A program made the position numbers and the translations under genes. DNA of 64,000 nucleotides from Eublepharis macularius (Eukaryota; Chordata; Lepidosauria; Squamata; Eublepharidae): assembly GCF_028583425.1 (NCBI RefSeq), contig NC_072790.1, positions 213,196,897 through 213,260,896 on the forward strand, given 5' to 3'. Below, piece by piece: positions 1 to 12,837 of this stretch (position 1 is its first letter; each line of letters begins with the position of its first letter). Below the pieces are notes generated by a model. It was given only the letters and a program-made list of their open reading frames with translations, did not search any database and had not been told where the DNA came from.

Positions 1-26
1 AAAATTGTGACGAAGATATATCATAT

Positions 27-240
27 GAGCTAGCATGGTGTGGTGGGGTAAGCTGCGAGACCCAGGTTCAAATCTCCACTCTACTTGCTGGGTGATCTTG
101 ATCCAGTCTCTCTCACACTCAACCAAATCTACCAAACAGGGTTGTTGTGAGGATAAAATGAAGAAGAAAACTATGTAAGCTGGGGAGAAAGGCAGGGTAT
201 AAACAAAGCAAGTAAGCAAGCAAGCAAATAAATAAATTAA
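27..240 (+). repeat. tRNA-derived SINE, 3' part
   Basis: The sequence has the usual body of a lizard tRNA-derived SINE: a degraded B-box-like stretch (caggttcaaatctc), the 'ctgggtgatcttg' segment, 'cagggttgttgtgagg', then a tail of CAAG and AAATA repeats. The 5' head is degraded. Assignment rests on likeness to the other SINE copies in the window. Confidence 0.6.
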
Positions 241-805
241 AAAAATGTGTTTATATAAGTGTATGAGATTTTAGTTATCCCCCCCCCCTTTGTCTGTCAG
301 TCTTGTGAATGGCATTCAGATCATAGCTCAACACTCTTTGTTTGAAGATCTTCCTGGACTTGTTGAGCCAGGATTTCCTACGCTCTACAGCATGGGTAGG
401 CCATGTGTTGGGGGGAAAAGGCACCTGTGAAGATGGGGGTTGGGGAGATGTGGGTTGAACTTGATCAGACATGCCTGGAGCAAGCTAAGCCAGCATGCTG
501 CTAACAGAGATTCACCTTGGAGCTGGTTGGTAGCTGTATGAGACGGGGGAGCAATGACTGGCTTACACTATGCCTGTTGTCTTTTCCTGGGTCTAGTAGT
601 GCTGTCAGTGCTTCAGTTGTTTGGGTGGAGATCTGGTCCTGGGTGTCAAGCAAAATGGTCTGATGTGCTGATGTTGATACTTGTGCTCGGGGTTGCTGGC
701 CCCTGGCCTATAGAACCTGTGTCTGACTTCTTTATAGAAGCATTGTAAATCTTCTGTGTTTAGCTGACTTTTAAAGGCCAACATGAAGTAGAAGTCGGAT
801 CAATT

Positions 806-1164
806 TAATAATAATAACGTTCAATTTATATACCATCCTTTAGGACAACTTAATGCCACACTGAGGGCCAAGCTACAAGTGACAAATGACACTTGAATGG
901 CAAGTGTATTTCTCCCTGTTCACTTGCCCTCCACTCAATCCACTTGCCAGGCAAGTGTCTTTCGTCATGTGTAGCTTGGCCCTCAGAGCAGTTTACAAAG
1001 TGTGTTATTATTATCCCCACAACTATTACCCTGTGAGGTGGGTGGGGCTGAGAGAGCAATGAGAGAGTTATGACTGACCCAAGGTCACCCAGCTGCCTTC
1101 AAGCGGAGGAGTGAAGAATCAAACCCGGTTCTCCAGATTAGAGTCCTGCCACTCTTAACCACTA
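806..1164 (-). repeat. tRNA-derived SINE, split by a fold-back MITE
   Basis: Read on the minus strand it runs from a 'gtggttaagagtggcaggactctaatctggagaacc'-type tRNA head, through 'accttgggtcagtc' and 'cctcacagggta', to a tail of ATT/TTA triplets. The same family occurs at 35226-35478 and 54630-54885. An unrelated 118-bp palindromic element (865-982) sits inside the 3' half. Confidence 0.75.
865..982. mobile_element. 118-bp fold-back MITE inside a SINE
   Basis: The ends GGGCCAAGCTACA and TGTAGCTTGGCCC are inverted repeats with arms of about 42 bp, one of them diverged near the loop, around a non-palindromic 34-bp centre. A second copy of exactly the same length lies at 47520-47637 with its centre in the opposite orientation. 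It has no coding capacity and interrupts a SINE, so it is a younger insertion. The superfamily is uncertain: the target duplication is unclear at this copy. Confidence 0.75.
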
Positions 1165-4034
1165 ATTTCTAAAGAAAACATATTTGGTTGGGCATTTTAA
1201 TGGATTCTTTTTTATATAGTTTTCTTCCTGAAAGCCCTATTGATAAGGTGAGAAGGAAATAGGACCCATTCTATAAATGTTACAGAAACAAGACCAACTT
1301 TGAATGTATAACCCCAGCGAATGAGTCAACTAGTGTTACACTATAGGTTATATCAGTCAACACGTGGGCAAGACAGAGCTGCGGGTGATGGCTGAAACGG
1401 ATAAAGCACCATGCTTGCTCCTAGTTTTTAAATAGCAAATAAATAAATATATCACAAAGTATTCTGCAGACTTGAAAGTCCCCCCTGTCTATAGTCCCAT
1501 TCCAAAGTACCTCTGCCAGTGTCCCTACCTTGATGTCAATGTCCCTTTCTCAAGTCCTAGAGGTTCTTTCTATACCTTAATATCTGAGGTCTTTGAACTG
1601 GTGAGTTGGAAGTTGGGACTTTATATACCTGGAGATTTGGTGGGTGGAGCCTGGAGAGGATGGGGTTTGGGGATGGAGAGAGAGATTATCTGCAGTAGCT
1701 TTGATTGAAATTAGCAATATCCGAATCCAAATACAAAGTTTTTTGCAGGTTTAAGGCCTAATCACTTCTATAAAAGAACCAGGGTGCAGAATGTGGAGGT
1801 CACTGAGACAGAATATGTTGCTGCAAGTTTATGAAACTCCTCTAGAATTGTATTTCTTCTGCTGGATTCTATCTTTGTTTTGCTGCTATACTTGCATATG
1901 ATCATATTTGAATGTGTTCACTTTTTGAATCATTATACTAGGTCAGCTGGATAATGAAGTCCATAAAAATGAACAGGCTTTAAAAAAAAAAAAACCTCCT
2001 GCCCATAAAAAGATTATTCAATTGTGGTTCAATGAAAACTTGGGAAAAAAGAGAGAAAAGAACAAACTGTCTTCCATTTTACAAAATCTTCTGTTGTTGC
2101 TCAGTTGGAAGAAAGTCTTGCCAGCTACAAGACATCAGCTAAATGTCTGTTTACAATCCCATACTAATTTACAGGTATTCCTGTCTAGAATAGCAGAATA
2201 AATAGTATGATTCTGTTTATCTAGCTATTGCAGATTATGATACCCATGATGCTGTGCAACTGTAAGAAAAAATGGGCATGAGCAAAACATGAAGGGTCAG
2301 TAAGGATGGGTGTTCATATGGGATCAGATGGAATATGAAGAAAAAAAATTTACTTGAGGTTTTTGTCCATCCCTAGTTTTCTTTGTTTCCCAATTTAAAG
2401 GTTTTGCAAGCAAAATTCTCGTAAGCATCTACTGAATTGAGCGGCATAGTGGATCAAATGACCAACTGGTTAAATAAACAGTATCAAACAGATATGGAAA
2501 TTACACACACTATTCTTTCATAGTGAATTAGGAGATAAATCAAAATATATCAAAGTGGATTCAAACAGCTTGTATTAGTCTCTAGGTTGTGGGAATTATA
2601 ACATTTGGTTTTTACTTGCTTTATTTCTTACAACTTGACTTTTGAGACTCTGTGAAAAATTTACTCTGTCTCCAAAATCTGGTATAGCTGATTTGCTATG
2701 AAGCCAGAGAAAAATTATATCTGCCTTATAGGTTGCATGTTGGCCATCCTGCTGTATGGCATTTGAATACAAATCCTCAGGGTCCTTAAAGTCTTTGAAG
2801 ACTGGAATATTATTCACAAACACAAAAATTACAGGTTTGATCAATTTCCACATTAATGACAAACAGCGATCTAACCATACATCATGTTCTCAGAGGGATG
2901 GAAAAATGCATTGTACAACAGGAACTGCATATGTGTCAAAAGAGTTGACTAATGCAATTCCAGGATGCTGCTAGAACGAAGCAGAAAATGAAGTGAATTA
3001 TTATCTGTGGCAGCCACTGAGTTCAGACTGGAGGCTTCATGATGTGTATGAGTCAATAAGGTCAACTGCTAATCTTATACTTCTGTGAGCGGTGGCTTTT
3101 ATGCAAGGAATCCTCTTGGCGCTGTAACTTTGGTAGCCATACAGGTGCATCGATCCACGAGAGCAAAAGAAATTGCTGTGTTTAGCATAATCCCAGATAC
3201 CACTGTGAGAGGATTTATTAGCTGCTCACAGTTGCCAGCTGAGATTAAACCAATTCACAGCCAGGCATGGGAGACCTGGCAGTGGAGCTGCAGAATCTGA
3301 ACCTCGCTGTTGCATGCCTTGCACCAGGATCCAGAAGTCTTCCACTTAAAATGGCACTCTGAATGCACTCTGGATGGGATAAGACCCAGTCAGATGGGCA
3401 GAGGTGAGGTACTGTCAGGCACAGACTCAGTGTTGGCATGGCAACAGCAGCATGGGTGCTTGAGATGCATTTCTCTTCTGTCTAATGTAAGGACATTCTT
3501 ATACCACCCTCTCTCCCAGGCTTGTCTGAGGCCTGGTCTATACATGCAGCATTAGGAGGTAAGAAAGATGTGGCAGAAGATAAGTCACTGTACTACTTCA
3601 GACTAAAGGCGGGTTGCTTTTTAAATATTTATTGCATAAAAATATCTATTTCATAGAAAACATACTCAGGAAGAAGGAGGATTTTCTCCCTAAAATGCTA
3701 GGGTTTTTGTTTTCAATTTGTAAGGAGCTTTTAAAAAAAGAAAAAGTAGAGTAGTATTCAAAAATTTTATCTCCCACCTGCAGTGACACAAATGACCATC
3801 TTAGGATTCTACTATCTCGTATTACAACATACATTTTACAAATATCACCATAAAATATTGGTTTGTAACTAGATTAACTGGAATATTTGAACCAAAGCAC
3901 TATGGTCTCTATACTGGAGTGCCACCTACTGGAGTTAATTCTTTCCATAAGAATTAACAAGCTCATCCATCATATATGTATGTATGGGCAAATGCTACAC
4001 CTCGAGTGAGGCAGTAGGGGTGAAAGTTTTAAAT
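1165..4034. other. mostly unique sequence, no gene recognised
   Basis: A short stretch at about 1617-1690 resembles the inner part of the TAGGGTTGCCAG MITE family ('cctggagattt', 'gggtggagcc'). The rest shows no recognisable repeat or coding homology. A short splice-like interval at 3514-3552 is discussed as a weak lead. Confidence 0.4.
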
Positions 4035-4151
4035 TATTTATTTATTATATTTTTATCCCACCAGCTATCTCAGGGTGGTTACATGGCTTCCTCTCCTTCT
4101 TATTCTGACAATGACCCTGTGAAGTGTGTTAAGTTGAGAGATAATAATATG
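4035..4151 (-). repeat. SINE fragment, 3' part
   Basis: The text 'ttatttattatatttttatcccaccagc' followed by 'gaccctgtgaagtgtgttaa' matches the reverse complement of the SINE 3' region seen at 43615-43865 and 53945-54175. It is cut off at its right side by the hAT element starting at 4152. Confidence 0.55.
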
Positions 4152-4805
4152 CAGGGTTTTTTTTTCTGGGAAAAGAGGTGGTGGAACTCAGTGGGTTGCC
4201 CTCGGAGAAAATGGTCACATGGCCGGTGTCCCCGCCCCCTGATCTCCAGACAGAGATCTGGAGATCAGGGGGTGGGGACAACGGCCATGTGACCATTTTC
4301 TTTTTTTTTTTTTTGAAAATTTTTTATTGGGTTAGAATCCATTATTTCCACATTTACATTCAATTTTCCCCAATTTTTTCATCTCTAACCCCCTCCCTTT
4401 CCCCCCCCTTTTTGTTGACTTCCAACAGCTTTCCAACCCTTTGTCCCCTTTCCCTTACTTTTATTAGCTTCCTCTATCTAAAACAAATATATATTCTCCA
4501 TTATTCTAAGCAGTACATCCTTAACTATTTTTAACATTATATGCCCAAACTGTAAGCCTTTGTTTCCATCTTAGATAAACAATTTATCCCAATTTTTCAA
4601 TTTCAGGTATTTCTATATATCATAAACCATATAGATCATACATTCGTTTATATCAAACAATTTGACTTATTCTCTATATATATTACTCATTCTATCTTTT
4701 TATAATAGTTCTATATATCTCTCCTCACGTAGTCAAGGCCATGTGACCATTTTCAAGAGGTTCTGGAACTCCGTTCCACTGCGTTCCTGTTGAAAAAAAG
4801 CCCTG
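4152..4805. mobile_element. non-autonomous hAT element carrying an L1 insertion
   Basis: The ends CAGGGTTTTTTTTTC and GAAAAAAAGCCCTG are inverted repeats of the hAT type. The flanks ATAATATG (4144-4151) and ATAACATG (4806-4813) form an 8-bp target duplication with one mismatch. The internal 'gaaaatggtcacatggccg' block is repeated in inverted order around a central palindrome near 4250. A later L1 insertion (4301-4736) splits the right part. There is no transposase frame. Confidence 0.8.
4301..4736 (-). mobile_element. 5'-truncated L1-type LINE insertion
   Basis: It starts on the plus strand with a 14-T run, which is a poly-A tail on the minus strand. It is bounded by an exact 18-bp direct repeat, GGCCATGTGACCATTTTC, at 4283-4300 and 4737-4754. 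A long target duplication plus poly-A is the mark of L1-type target-primed insertion. The body is AT-rich 3' untranslated sequence without a coding part. The long intact duplication suggests a recent event; the L1 family label is an inference from structure. Confidence 0.75.
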
Positions 4806-5650
4806 ATAACATGTAAGAAATCTTAAGCACTGTGCAATGGATACTGTATGCTATAAATTGAGGACGGTGCCCAGGGGAAAATGTGGGGAAGATGTGTCAT
4901 TGTGACACTCTAGGAATTTCCTGTAATCTTTACTAGATACTGCTGCTGTCATCATAAAGGTAAAGAAGATAATAAGGGTGTGCTGATGCAAGCATGGTTG
5001 ACCCGCATACTAACTGCTCTACTCTGGGTCATTAGCCATTGGATTGTAAGGTGGTTTTATTATTAGATATTTTAAATGATTATTATGTATTTTAATATTT
5101 TCTATGAAAATGTGTAGATAGTTCTTGATTTCATTTTGATGGATGCATGATTTTATCTTGTACTGTTGCTATGGCTTATTTGCTAATGTGATAAAGATAA
5201 GCTGACTGACTATAGATACATGGGGAAATTTCTAGAGCATCACTATGGAGGCTGTTTTCCAGATATTTTTCTTCTGCTCCTCCATTTCTCAAGAGTGGGT
5301 TGGGACTGAGGGCAGAGGTTTACTTGCCACGGTCAGGCAATTGACAAGCCTAGAAGTTACTCACCACTAGAAAATTAGGGTGGCTGCTTCCACTATGTGT
5401 AAATTGGTTATCAAGGATTCTACATGGCGCTGAAGTACAAAAATTTACCAGTTTTTTAGAGACTCCCGTAGAACAGTGATGTGCTACTACTCCTTTAAGA
5501 AGGCCTGATTGCCATTAAAAACAGAAAGGACTCTTTTGGCACCTTAAAGACTAAGATAGTGGCATAAGCTCGATGGGACAAGAAACCATTTACAGGACTC
5601 TTGTAACAAATTAACACAACAGCTATTTTACTGGAATGTATTATGGTTGC

Positions 5651-5857
5651 TAGGGCTGCCACCTCAGGGTTGGGGAAATTCCTGGAGATTTGGGGGTGGA
5701 GCTTGGGGAGAGCATGGTTTGGGGAGGAGAGGGTATAATGCCATGGAGTCCACTTTCCAAAGCAGTCGTTTTCTCCAGGGAAACTGATCTCTGTTGTCTA
5801 AAGATAAATTGTAATTCCAAGAGATCTACAGCCCCCAACTGGAGGCTGGTAACCCTA
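5651..5857. mobile_element. hAT-type MITE, TAGGGTTGCCAG family
   Basis: The ends TAGGGCTGCCA and TGGTAACCCTA are inverted. The 8-bp sequence ATGGTTGC is repeated exactly at 5643-5650 and 5858-5865, which fixes both ends and indicates hAT-type integration. Related copies lie at 7565, 22455, 36674, 39722, 48380, 51971 and 55441. It is non-coding, 207 bp. Confidence 0.85.
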
Positions 5858-5892
5858 ATGGTTGCCTGAATAATTCTCTGGAAAATATATTT

Positions 5893-6385
5893 TAGAAGCA
5901 TAGAGCTGGAAGGGGTCCAAGGGTCATCTAGTACAACCCCCTGAACAATGCAGGAAATTCACAGCTACCTCCTTTCCACTCCCCCAGTGACTACTACTCC
6001 ATGCCCAGAACAGGCAAAAAAATGTCCAGGATCCCTGGCCAATCTGGCCTGGAGGAAAACTCCTTCTTGACTCCAGAGTGGTGATTGGCATTACCCTGGG
6101 CATATAAGAAAGGGCCATGAGAACCTAGCACTGGCTTATCCCCTCCTGCTCTCCCTCTCATGATCTATCTAAATTCATACGGAGTTATAGAATCAGAAGG
6201 TCATCTAGCCTCTTCTTACAAACCTCCAAGAAAGAAAGCCCGCCATCTCCTAAGGAAGCCTGTTCCACTGAGGATGCTCTTCCTAATGTTTAGCCGAAAG
6301 CTCTTTCAATTTTAACTTGTTGGTTGTGGTGTGACCCTGTGGGGCAACAGAAAATAACTCTGCTCCATCAGCCCTTGTTTAAATG
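5893..6385 (-). mobile_element. CR1 LINE 3' fragment
   Basis: The plus strand reads 'catagagctggaagggg', 'gggtcatctagt', 'acaaccccctg' and 'caatgcaggaa', the reverse complement of the conserved CR1 3' region, followed by 'tgttccactgagga' and 'ggggcaacagaaaataactctg'. It is 5'-truncated as is usual for CR1. No reverse transcriptase part remains. Confidence 0.8.
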
Positions 6386-7564
6386 TACACACAGACACAT
6401 TAAACACACACACACACTCCAACTACATAAAAAGAAGCACTGATAGAGTGATCTCTGACCACTCTTGGTGCTAGAATAGTAGGCTCCAGCTTTGAGACTA
6501 GGCCTCTCTGCACTTTTCTTGAGGAGAGCTGAGAGGACCAGCAGAAGCTTAGTCCTGATCTAATGGTGCTACTGTTTCTGCAAGTTTTATAGGCACCCGA
6601 TACATACAATGATAATATAAACTGCATAAGCACAATCTACTACGTTTTAGTTTCAGTATCTCTCTGCAGTAGTGGTTTTTCATACAAAAGCCCTCCAGGT
6701 TTACCTGAGTAAATTTCACCTCTTTGTTTGAATCCTGCCAAGGCTCTCCTTTCAAACTCACACCTCATGAAGACAACCAAGTCATTATAACAGCAGCTGC
6801 AGCAAAGGGCAGGCCTCTGTAAGTTTCATACCATACTTCCCAGGATTCCTGGTGCTTTGTTTCTGTTGGTCAGTATTAGTTTTGTCCTTCCCCTATCCTG
6901 GAGAACTCACATTTGAAGAAGCCTCCTATCACACGGCTAAATCTCTGGAAGGTTCAGGTTAGCAAAGGATCTTTGTGGGGCAACAACATCTCAAACTTCC
7001 AGAATGAGGCTTTATAGCTTGAACTAGGTATTCCTCCATACGAACTGAAGGACAGTTATTATACTCAATATAATTAAGTTTATGACCTAGACCTTATTTG
7101 AAACACAAGTTCCTTCTTACAAGCAACATCAATGTGGTTTTTGATAAGGCATTTTATGAAGATCCTCCAGTAATCACTGTTTTTCTGTAACAGTAACTAT
7201 AAACCAAATCTTGAGTATAGTTCACAGGAAAATCCTAATCACCACAATTATAAATTAAAGATTTGGGAAAGGACATAATATCCCCAAGTAATTTGTAGTG
7301 AAATGTCTCCTTACTACCCCCATTCTTTTCAAGCCACATCCTTCCACCTGGTTGCTTGTCTGCTATTCCCTTATTTGTTTTAATTTTTCCTTCTCTTTCC
7401 TAATCCCTTTCTATTACAAAGAGTTTGGAAGTGGGTGCTATGCCTGCAGCTTGTGCACTAGGGGGAAAAGGCATAGAATAAACCCTGTTTCCATTTAGTT
7501 TTACAAGTTATGATACCCTTTTAAAGTTGAATTATTATGGGCATCCATTTATTTATCTTTAGAA

Positions 7565-7928
7565 TAGGCTTGCCAGTCCCCTGGTGGGGGATCTCCTGTC
7601 TCCAGGTGCGGGAATGTGGCAATGGGGGTGAAGTGTGCTCTAGAGCACGCCTGTGTCATTCCTGGCGCAACACGGAAGTGACAGTTCATGCCCATGACTG
7701 AGTAAAAGTCAGCCCCCAATTTAGAGTGTCTAGGGTCGATTTTTACTCAATCAGGCCCTGGCATGACCAACTAGTTATTTCTGTGTCAAACTGGGAATTA
7801 TGTCATTCTTGGCTCGACATGGGGCGCTCCAGAGTGCAAGCAGTGCACCTGAGTGCAAGATAAGTATCCGTCCCCCCAGCCAACCTCTCTATCCCCCACT
7901 TTCACCCCCAGGGGACCTGGCAACCCTA
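7565..7928. mobile_element. hAT-type MITE, TAGGGTTGCCAG family, longer form
   Basis: The ends TAGGCTTGCCAG and CTGGCAACCCTA are inverted repeats of the same family as 5651-5857 and 55441-55911. The inside is longer and has its own inverted stretch (agtaaaagtcagccccc). A clean 8-bp duplication is not visible here, so the copy may be old. Confidence 0.7.
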
Positions 7929-8238
7929 TAGAGAGCAACCCAGCTATATGCTGAGACTGGGAGGAGGAAAAGGTGGCTGTTTTGTCCAATAACCTGGATG
8001 TACTGAGGTGGTTGGGTACATAGATTATAAGGCCAGAGGAGGTTTTCTGTGATCCAGTGCTCACAAAATAGCTATTTAGGGTCAATGAAGCAATTGAAGG
8101 GGAAAGATAAGAAATAAGATTGTGGGTGCTCCCCTGAGACCACAGCATATAGCTTGGGGTTAAATAATTAAGCAGTAATTTAAATTGCATTAGGGGAACC
8201 ACCTCCTCATTCACTTTTTTTTTTTGAGGTATAGGCAT

Positions 8239-9394
8239 GGATAGCTGTTATTTCAAAAAGCAGAAGACAGCTACTGAGTCACAGTCACATACTGAAGATA
8301 GTATTTCATCAAAGATGGTATCAGCAGCACCCAACGTATATGGCTAGGTCAATAGGCAACATTAAAAGATTTTGCCCCCCTTCCCCAAATTATTTCGGCA
8401 GGAGCCCATGCATCAAGAATCTCCCCTTGCAGTGTTAACAACATCTACAGCCAGTGGTATTTTGCTTATGCTGTTAAAAAGAATAATTTGTTCTCTCTAG
8501 TGCCTTGTTGAGTTCATCTTGGGCTATCAGGAATTCAGGGAAATGCAGCACTGAGGGAAATGTTGAACTGGTGATCTTGGAAGAGGTTTACAGAAAGGAC
8601 AAGAAACAACAGCTGTAGTTAGTTCCTGCTATATTTTACGGTACACTGACAAAATATTACTTTTATTTTGCTCACAGAAGTGGCCTGGGAGGCAAGGAGG
8701 AAAGGCAGAGATGGGGGGTGGGGAGCCTGAAGGCAAAACTGCCCCAAGATCTATAGGATGCAGAAAATAGAACTAGAATGTAGTACACAGCTGAGAGAGA
8801 GAAATGAGCTCTTCATCTTAATCTGAACAGGCAGAGAAAAGGCAAGGGAAGTCCCCAATCAGATAGTGTACTCAAATAACTTTCTCCTATACCTGTGAAT
8901 GGCTGCAATTCATTCCTAGAAAGAAAAATCAACACATCAAAGAAAAACTTCACTCTGGCTGTAAAATCCGCCCACCACTCATAATTTAGAAGGCCTGGCT
9001 TCTATTTTCCAGGGACTGCCTGTAAGATAAAGGTCCTCCCTCCAAATGCATAGCTACATCCATCACTGTATATTACACCATTGTTTGCTGTAGATTGTCC
9101 TGTCTGCACAGAATAATCCAATTGAGAAGAATTCCTATAGCACAATGAAAAGAATTCCTGTAGCAATATCCAACAATGAGTGCATGCATTTTGCTAGTCC
9201 GCAAACCCAATCAAATCTTTGGCCACACGTCTTTTGAGAATTATGCCTTGGTATGCAAACAGTTGTCTCACAAATTCAGATTTCAGAATGGATAGAGAAG
9301 GCTGTGGCATTTTCACAAACACTGTGATGGGTGTAGAAATGCTACTGACTTCCACAAGTTCAAATACTTTGGATTCAGAGCACAGACATCATCA
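8239..9394. other. no recognisable feature
   Basis: I see no repeat family, RNA gene or credible coding frame in this stretch. Confidence 0.4.
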
Positions 9395-9770
9395 CCATTT
9401 TGGTTATTTATAATCTTTCTTTCTCACTGAAGCTCAAGGTGGATCATACAGTGTAAGGCAATATGATCAACAGCTGGGACATTCAATAAACAATAGTGTA
9501 TGGATTGCGCAAATTTGAAAAAACTAGCAGAAATCTGATACTGAGCTGAAACTATGCTGAAACAAAACATAAGCAGTTTAACAATGCAGAAACTACCTAG
9601 TAGGAGCACACTTTCAGCAACAGACAGTACCCAGTAATATACAGTTCACATCCTTTTATGAAAGAATCTCTCTGAACCATTTCCTTATAGCACAGATGTA
9701 TTACTTGTGTAAAAAAGCCCTCTTGAATAGTTTAGTTTTGCATACTTTGTGGAAAGCCTGCATGTAAAAA
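9395..9770 (-). mobile_element. L2-like LINE 3' end
   Basis: The plus strand reads 'ttataatctttctttctcactgaagctcaaggtggat', the reverse of a LINE 3' tail, and shares 'cagctgggacattcaataaacaata' type sequence with 35745-36000. At the far end the minus strand encodes remnants like QAFHKVCKTKLFKRAF, which fits the extreme C-terminus of this LINE's reverse transcriptase frame. It is broken and 5'-truncated. Confidence 0.65.
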
Positions 9771-12490
9771 AATCTTATGTTCAGTCTCTACTTTAAAATA
9801 CTGTAAGAAGTACAGTAAGATGAGCTTGAGCCCTCTGCTGCCACCACTGTGGTGTAGTGGTTAAATTGTCTGACTAGAACCTGTAAGAATATGGCTGCTT
9901 TCACACCAAGGATTTCCTACATTTCAACTATGCAACTGGTGCTTTTTTTCATGTTTCCACATGACACCGTCCTCTGTTTGTGCACCGACTGTTAACAGCC
10001 CATTCTTTCCACACACACAAAAACCACAACTCTATTTTAAACCTGTTACAAAACTGTATTTCCTTGGTAGGATGCTATCGTTATTGGCAGGAGCAGTTTC
10101 TTGTGTTTGAAGGAAAACGGTGTAATTGCAGGAGTTCATTGAAGTGTCAGTTACTCGTTTCATTTGTTGATGACAGCCAGGGGCCAGTTCCTGACAACAA
10201 TTAGCATAATGGAAGAGAATCACTTGTCTTTTAAACAGAGGGGAGGGTACCCTCAGGTGTCTACAAATAGATGAATTTTTTAAAAGTTTTTTTTTTAAAA
10301 AGGTATGTTATTTCTATGCAGTGCTGCATTACCCACACACCCGGAAAACAACAACAACCAGGTGGCCAGAGAATCCTGACTATCACATGAGAACACAGAG
10401 TGTGTGTGGCTTTGATACACATTAGATCAGAAAGGGAAACCATTGCTAAAAATGGAGAGAAAATGGACTACTCTGCGCTATCTGGAATCTCTGCTGCAAG
10501 CATGATTTCACACATAATCACATTGGCAACTAGACTACCAGGGAAAATCACCCTGCTGTGAAAGGAGCCCTGGATTTAAATCCCCAGCCCTAAAGCTCAT
10601 GGGGTGATCTTCTTAGCCCAATCATTCTCTCTCATTCTAACCTACCTCACAGGGTTGTTGGAAAGATAAAGTAGGAAGGGGGAAATTATGTGTGCTGCTT
10701 GCTGCTCCTTGGAGGAAGAGTGAAATAAAAATGTACAGAGAAGATAAACAATACATGTCTTTGATGGGCTACTTGTCTGATTTACTAGAAAGTAATTGGA
10801 TAGGGGCATATGTTAGAATAAGGTCTTGCACGGCTTTCAAAATGTCTTCTTGGTGTCTAACATTTGCAAACTTCAGCTTAAATTATGTGTTATTGGAAGG
10901 GTACAAAATTTGGGGGGAAGAACTTTAAATACTATATAAGCCCAGCTGTACTCCAGCTTCAGTGCTGGCAGGAAACAATCTCTCCAGCTGTTACCCTGAA
11001 CTTCAACTAGGGGGGCAAGTAACATAAAAATAGGATTACTTTTTGGTTCCATGTCCGTAGTTTTACTACATCAACATACTTTATTGCCAATTTTTTTTAT
11101 TATGCCTTTTCAGCAACCCTGAGTAAAATAACGGGAATTTATGGCATTGATCTATTTTTTTAAGAAAGTAAAGCTCATGTTTTCCCGTTTATTTGGGCAT
11201 TCAGAGTGCAAAATACTCACACCTTCAGATTCCACTCTGTGTGAAGCCAAACTAATCATTTGGGTTACTTTTATGACAAGAGAGGCCTCAAATTTAAGGT
11301 GCAGAATCTTACAGTATACTGATGTGCTGCTCATATGCTGCAGGCAGACTTTCCCAGTGGGCTGAATAATGGCTCGCAGGGGTGGTTTCAAGTGTGGGGG
11401 GGAGAGACTTAAGTATCCTCTCCCCACACGTTGTGATCTCAATCTGAATTAACCCCTTCCTGTGTCAGAATTGAGTTCCAAGCACAGAACTCCCAGGGCT
11501 CATCTGTCAACCAGACATGTCAGACAGCATGTGCTGGGAGATCCCACAAGTGTTGGGGGAAAAACAGTTTTAATAGCTGCAAGCATATTTTATATTAAGT
11601 TTACAGGGCCCAACTTTGACATTAACCATAGCCTTTAAACAACCCATTAGGTTGATCATTGGGGTTTGGATCCTATACCGTCTTTCTACTTCTTCTCATT
11701 GTTCATTGTTGAGGTAGTGCTCTGCTGTGGACCATGCATTCCTCTAGTGTCATGTGCTTACTGGCTTTGGTCTTATGTAAATCTAGTGCCAGAGCAGCAT
11801 ATGCTCTACAGTGGAGAATTGCCTCTGTAAGGAATGAAGATGAATGCAAGTAGAAAGCAAAGGATTCAAGCCTGGGTCCTTTCCAAGTGTACACTCAGTA
11901 AGAGTGTATGTCAGTTTCATCGCTGTTTCTGTTATGTGATAACATTCAGACACTCCCAACTAACATATAGGGCCCACACCGGCAAATCTACATTTCCAGT
12001 ATCCTTCACCCTGAACTTTATTAACTTTATAAATCCTATGAAATATTTATCATTTTTGGAAACTACAGCTGTATTGCTTTATACTGCTCTGCTCTTAGAT
12101 TTCGATAAAGCCAAGATATCCGTTGTGCAATCATATATGTTTTGGGCTTTTTTTAAACACTAGAAATGTTTGCATATCGGGTGACAATATTTCCTAATTT
12201 TTATCATGATTGTCACTACCACCTTGTATGGCTTCATGTAACAGGACAACCTTGGCTTAATTTATTACATGACACATAGAATATCCTCAGATGGCATATT
12301 CTTTAAAGAAGAGCACAGTAGAAGACTGGAATCTTCTCTCTTGCCTGTTTATATCCTTTGTACTATATACAATCCTCCTGGAGGGAATAGGTATGCAATG
12401 TACTTCTGTATACATCATGCAACTATGGCTGTTACCTTTTTGTGGACAAGCAAACATCAGAATGAATAAGGTGTACAGCACTAGGTGTAT
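9771..12490. other. mostly unique sequence
   Basis: No gene is recognised. At 9849-9890 'gtggtgtagtggttaaattgtctgactagaacc' is a SINE head remnant, and 10555-10690 ('aaatccccagccctaaagctcatgg', 'cctcacagggttgttgg') looks like a SINE body fragment. Nothing else is supported. Confidence 0.4.
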
Positions 12491-12499
12491 ACAGGATGG

Positions 12500-12837
12500 C
12501 AGGGCTGGCTCCAGCGTCGCTGGCACCTGAGGCTGCGTGTGATGTCATCATGCAGGGCTGGTGTGCACGTGGGGGGCCTTCCAGCCCTCCCGTTCAGTTG
12601 CTCTGTGGGCCAGGTGCAGCTGGCCGCCCTGGGCGCTGGCTGCGCCTGGCCCACAGAGCAACAATGGGAGGCTGGCCACTTAGCTGCCCCATGCTGCCAC
12701 CACCAGCACACGCTCCTGGCCGCTGGTGGCGGTGGCAGCTCCGTGGCGCGTGCCCCTGCCCCTGGGCCGGCGCCCCTCCGGCGCCTTAGCGCCCTGAGGC
12801 AGCTGCCGGGCTGGCCTCAATGGGCGGACCGGCTCTG
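12500..12837. mobile_element. GC-rich hAT MITE
   Basis: The ends CAGGGCTGGCTCC and GGACCGGCTCTG are imperfect inverted repeats. The exact 8-bp duplication CAGGATGG lies at 12492-12499 and 12838-12845, which fixes the boundaries. The element is far richer in G+C than its surroundings and has an internal inverted pair (ctctgtgggccaggtgcagc and gcgcctggcccacagag). The overlapping open frames on both strands follow from the G+C content and show no domain. It could be mistaken for a CpG island. Confidence 0.85.
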
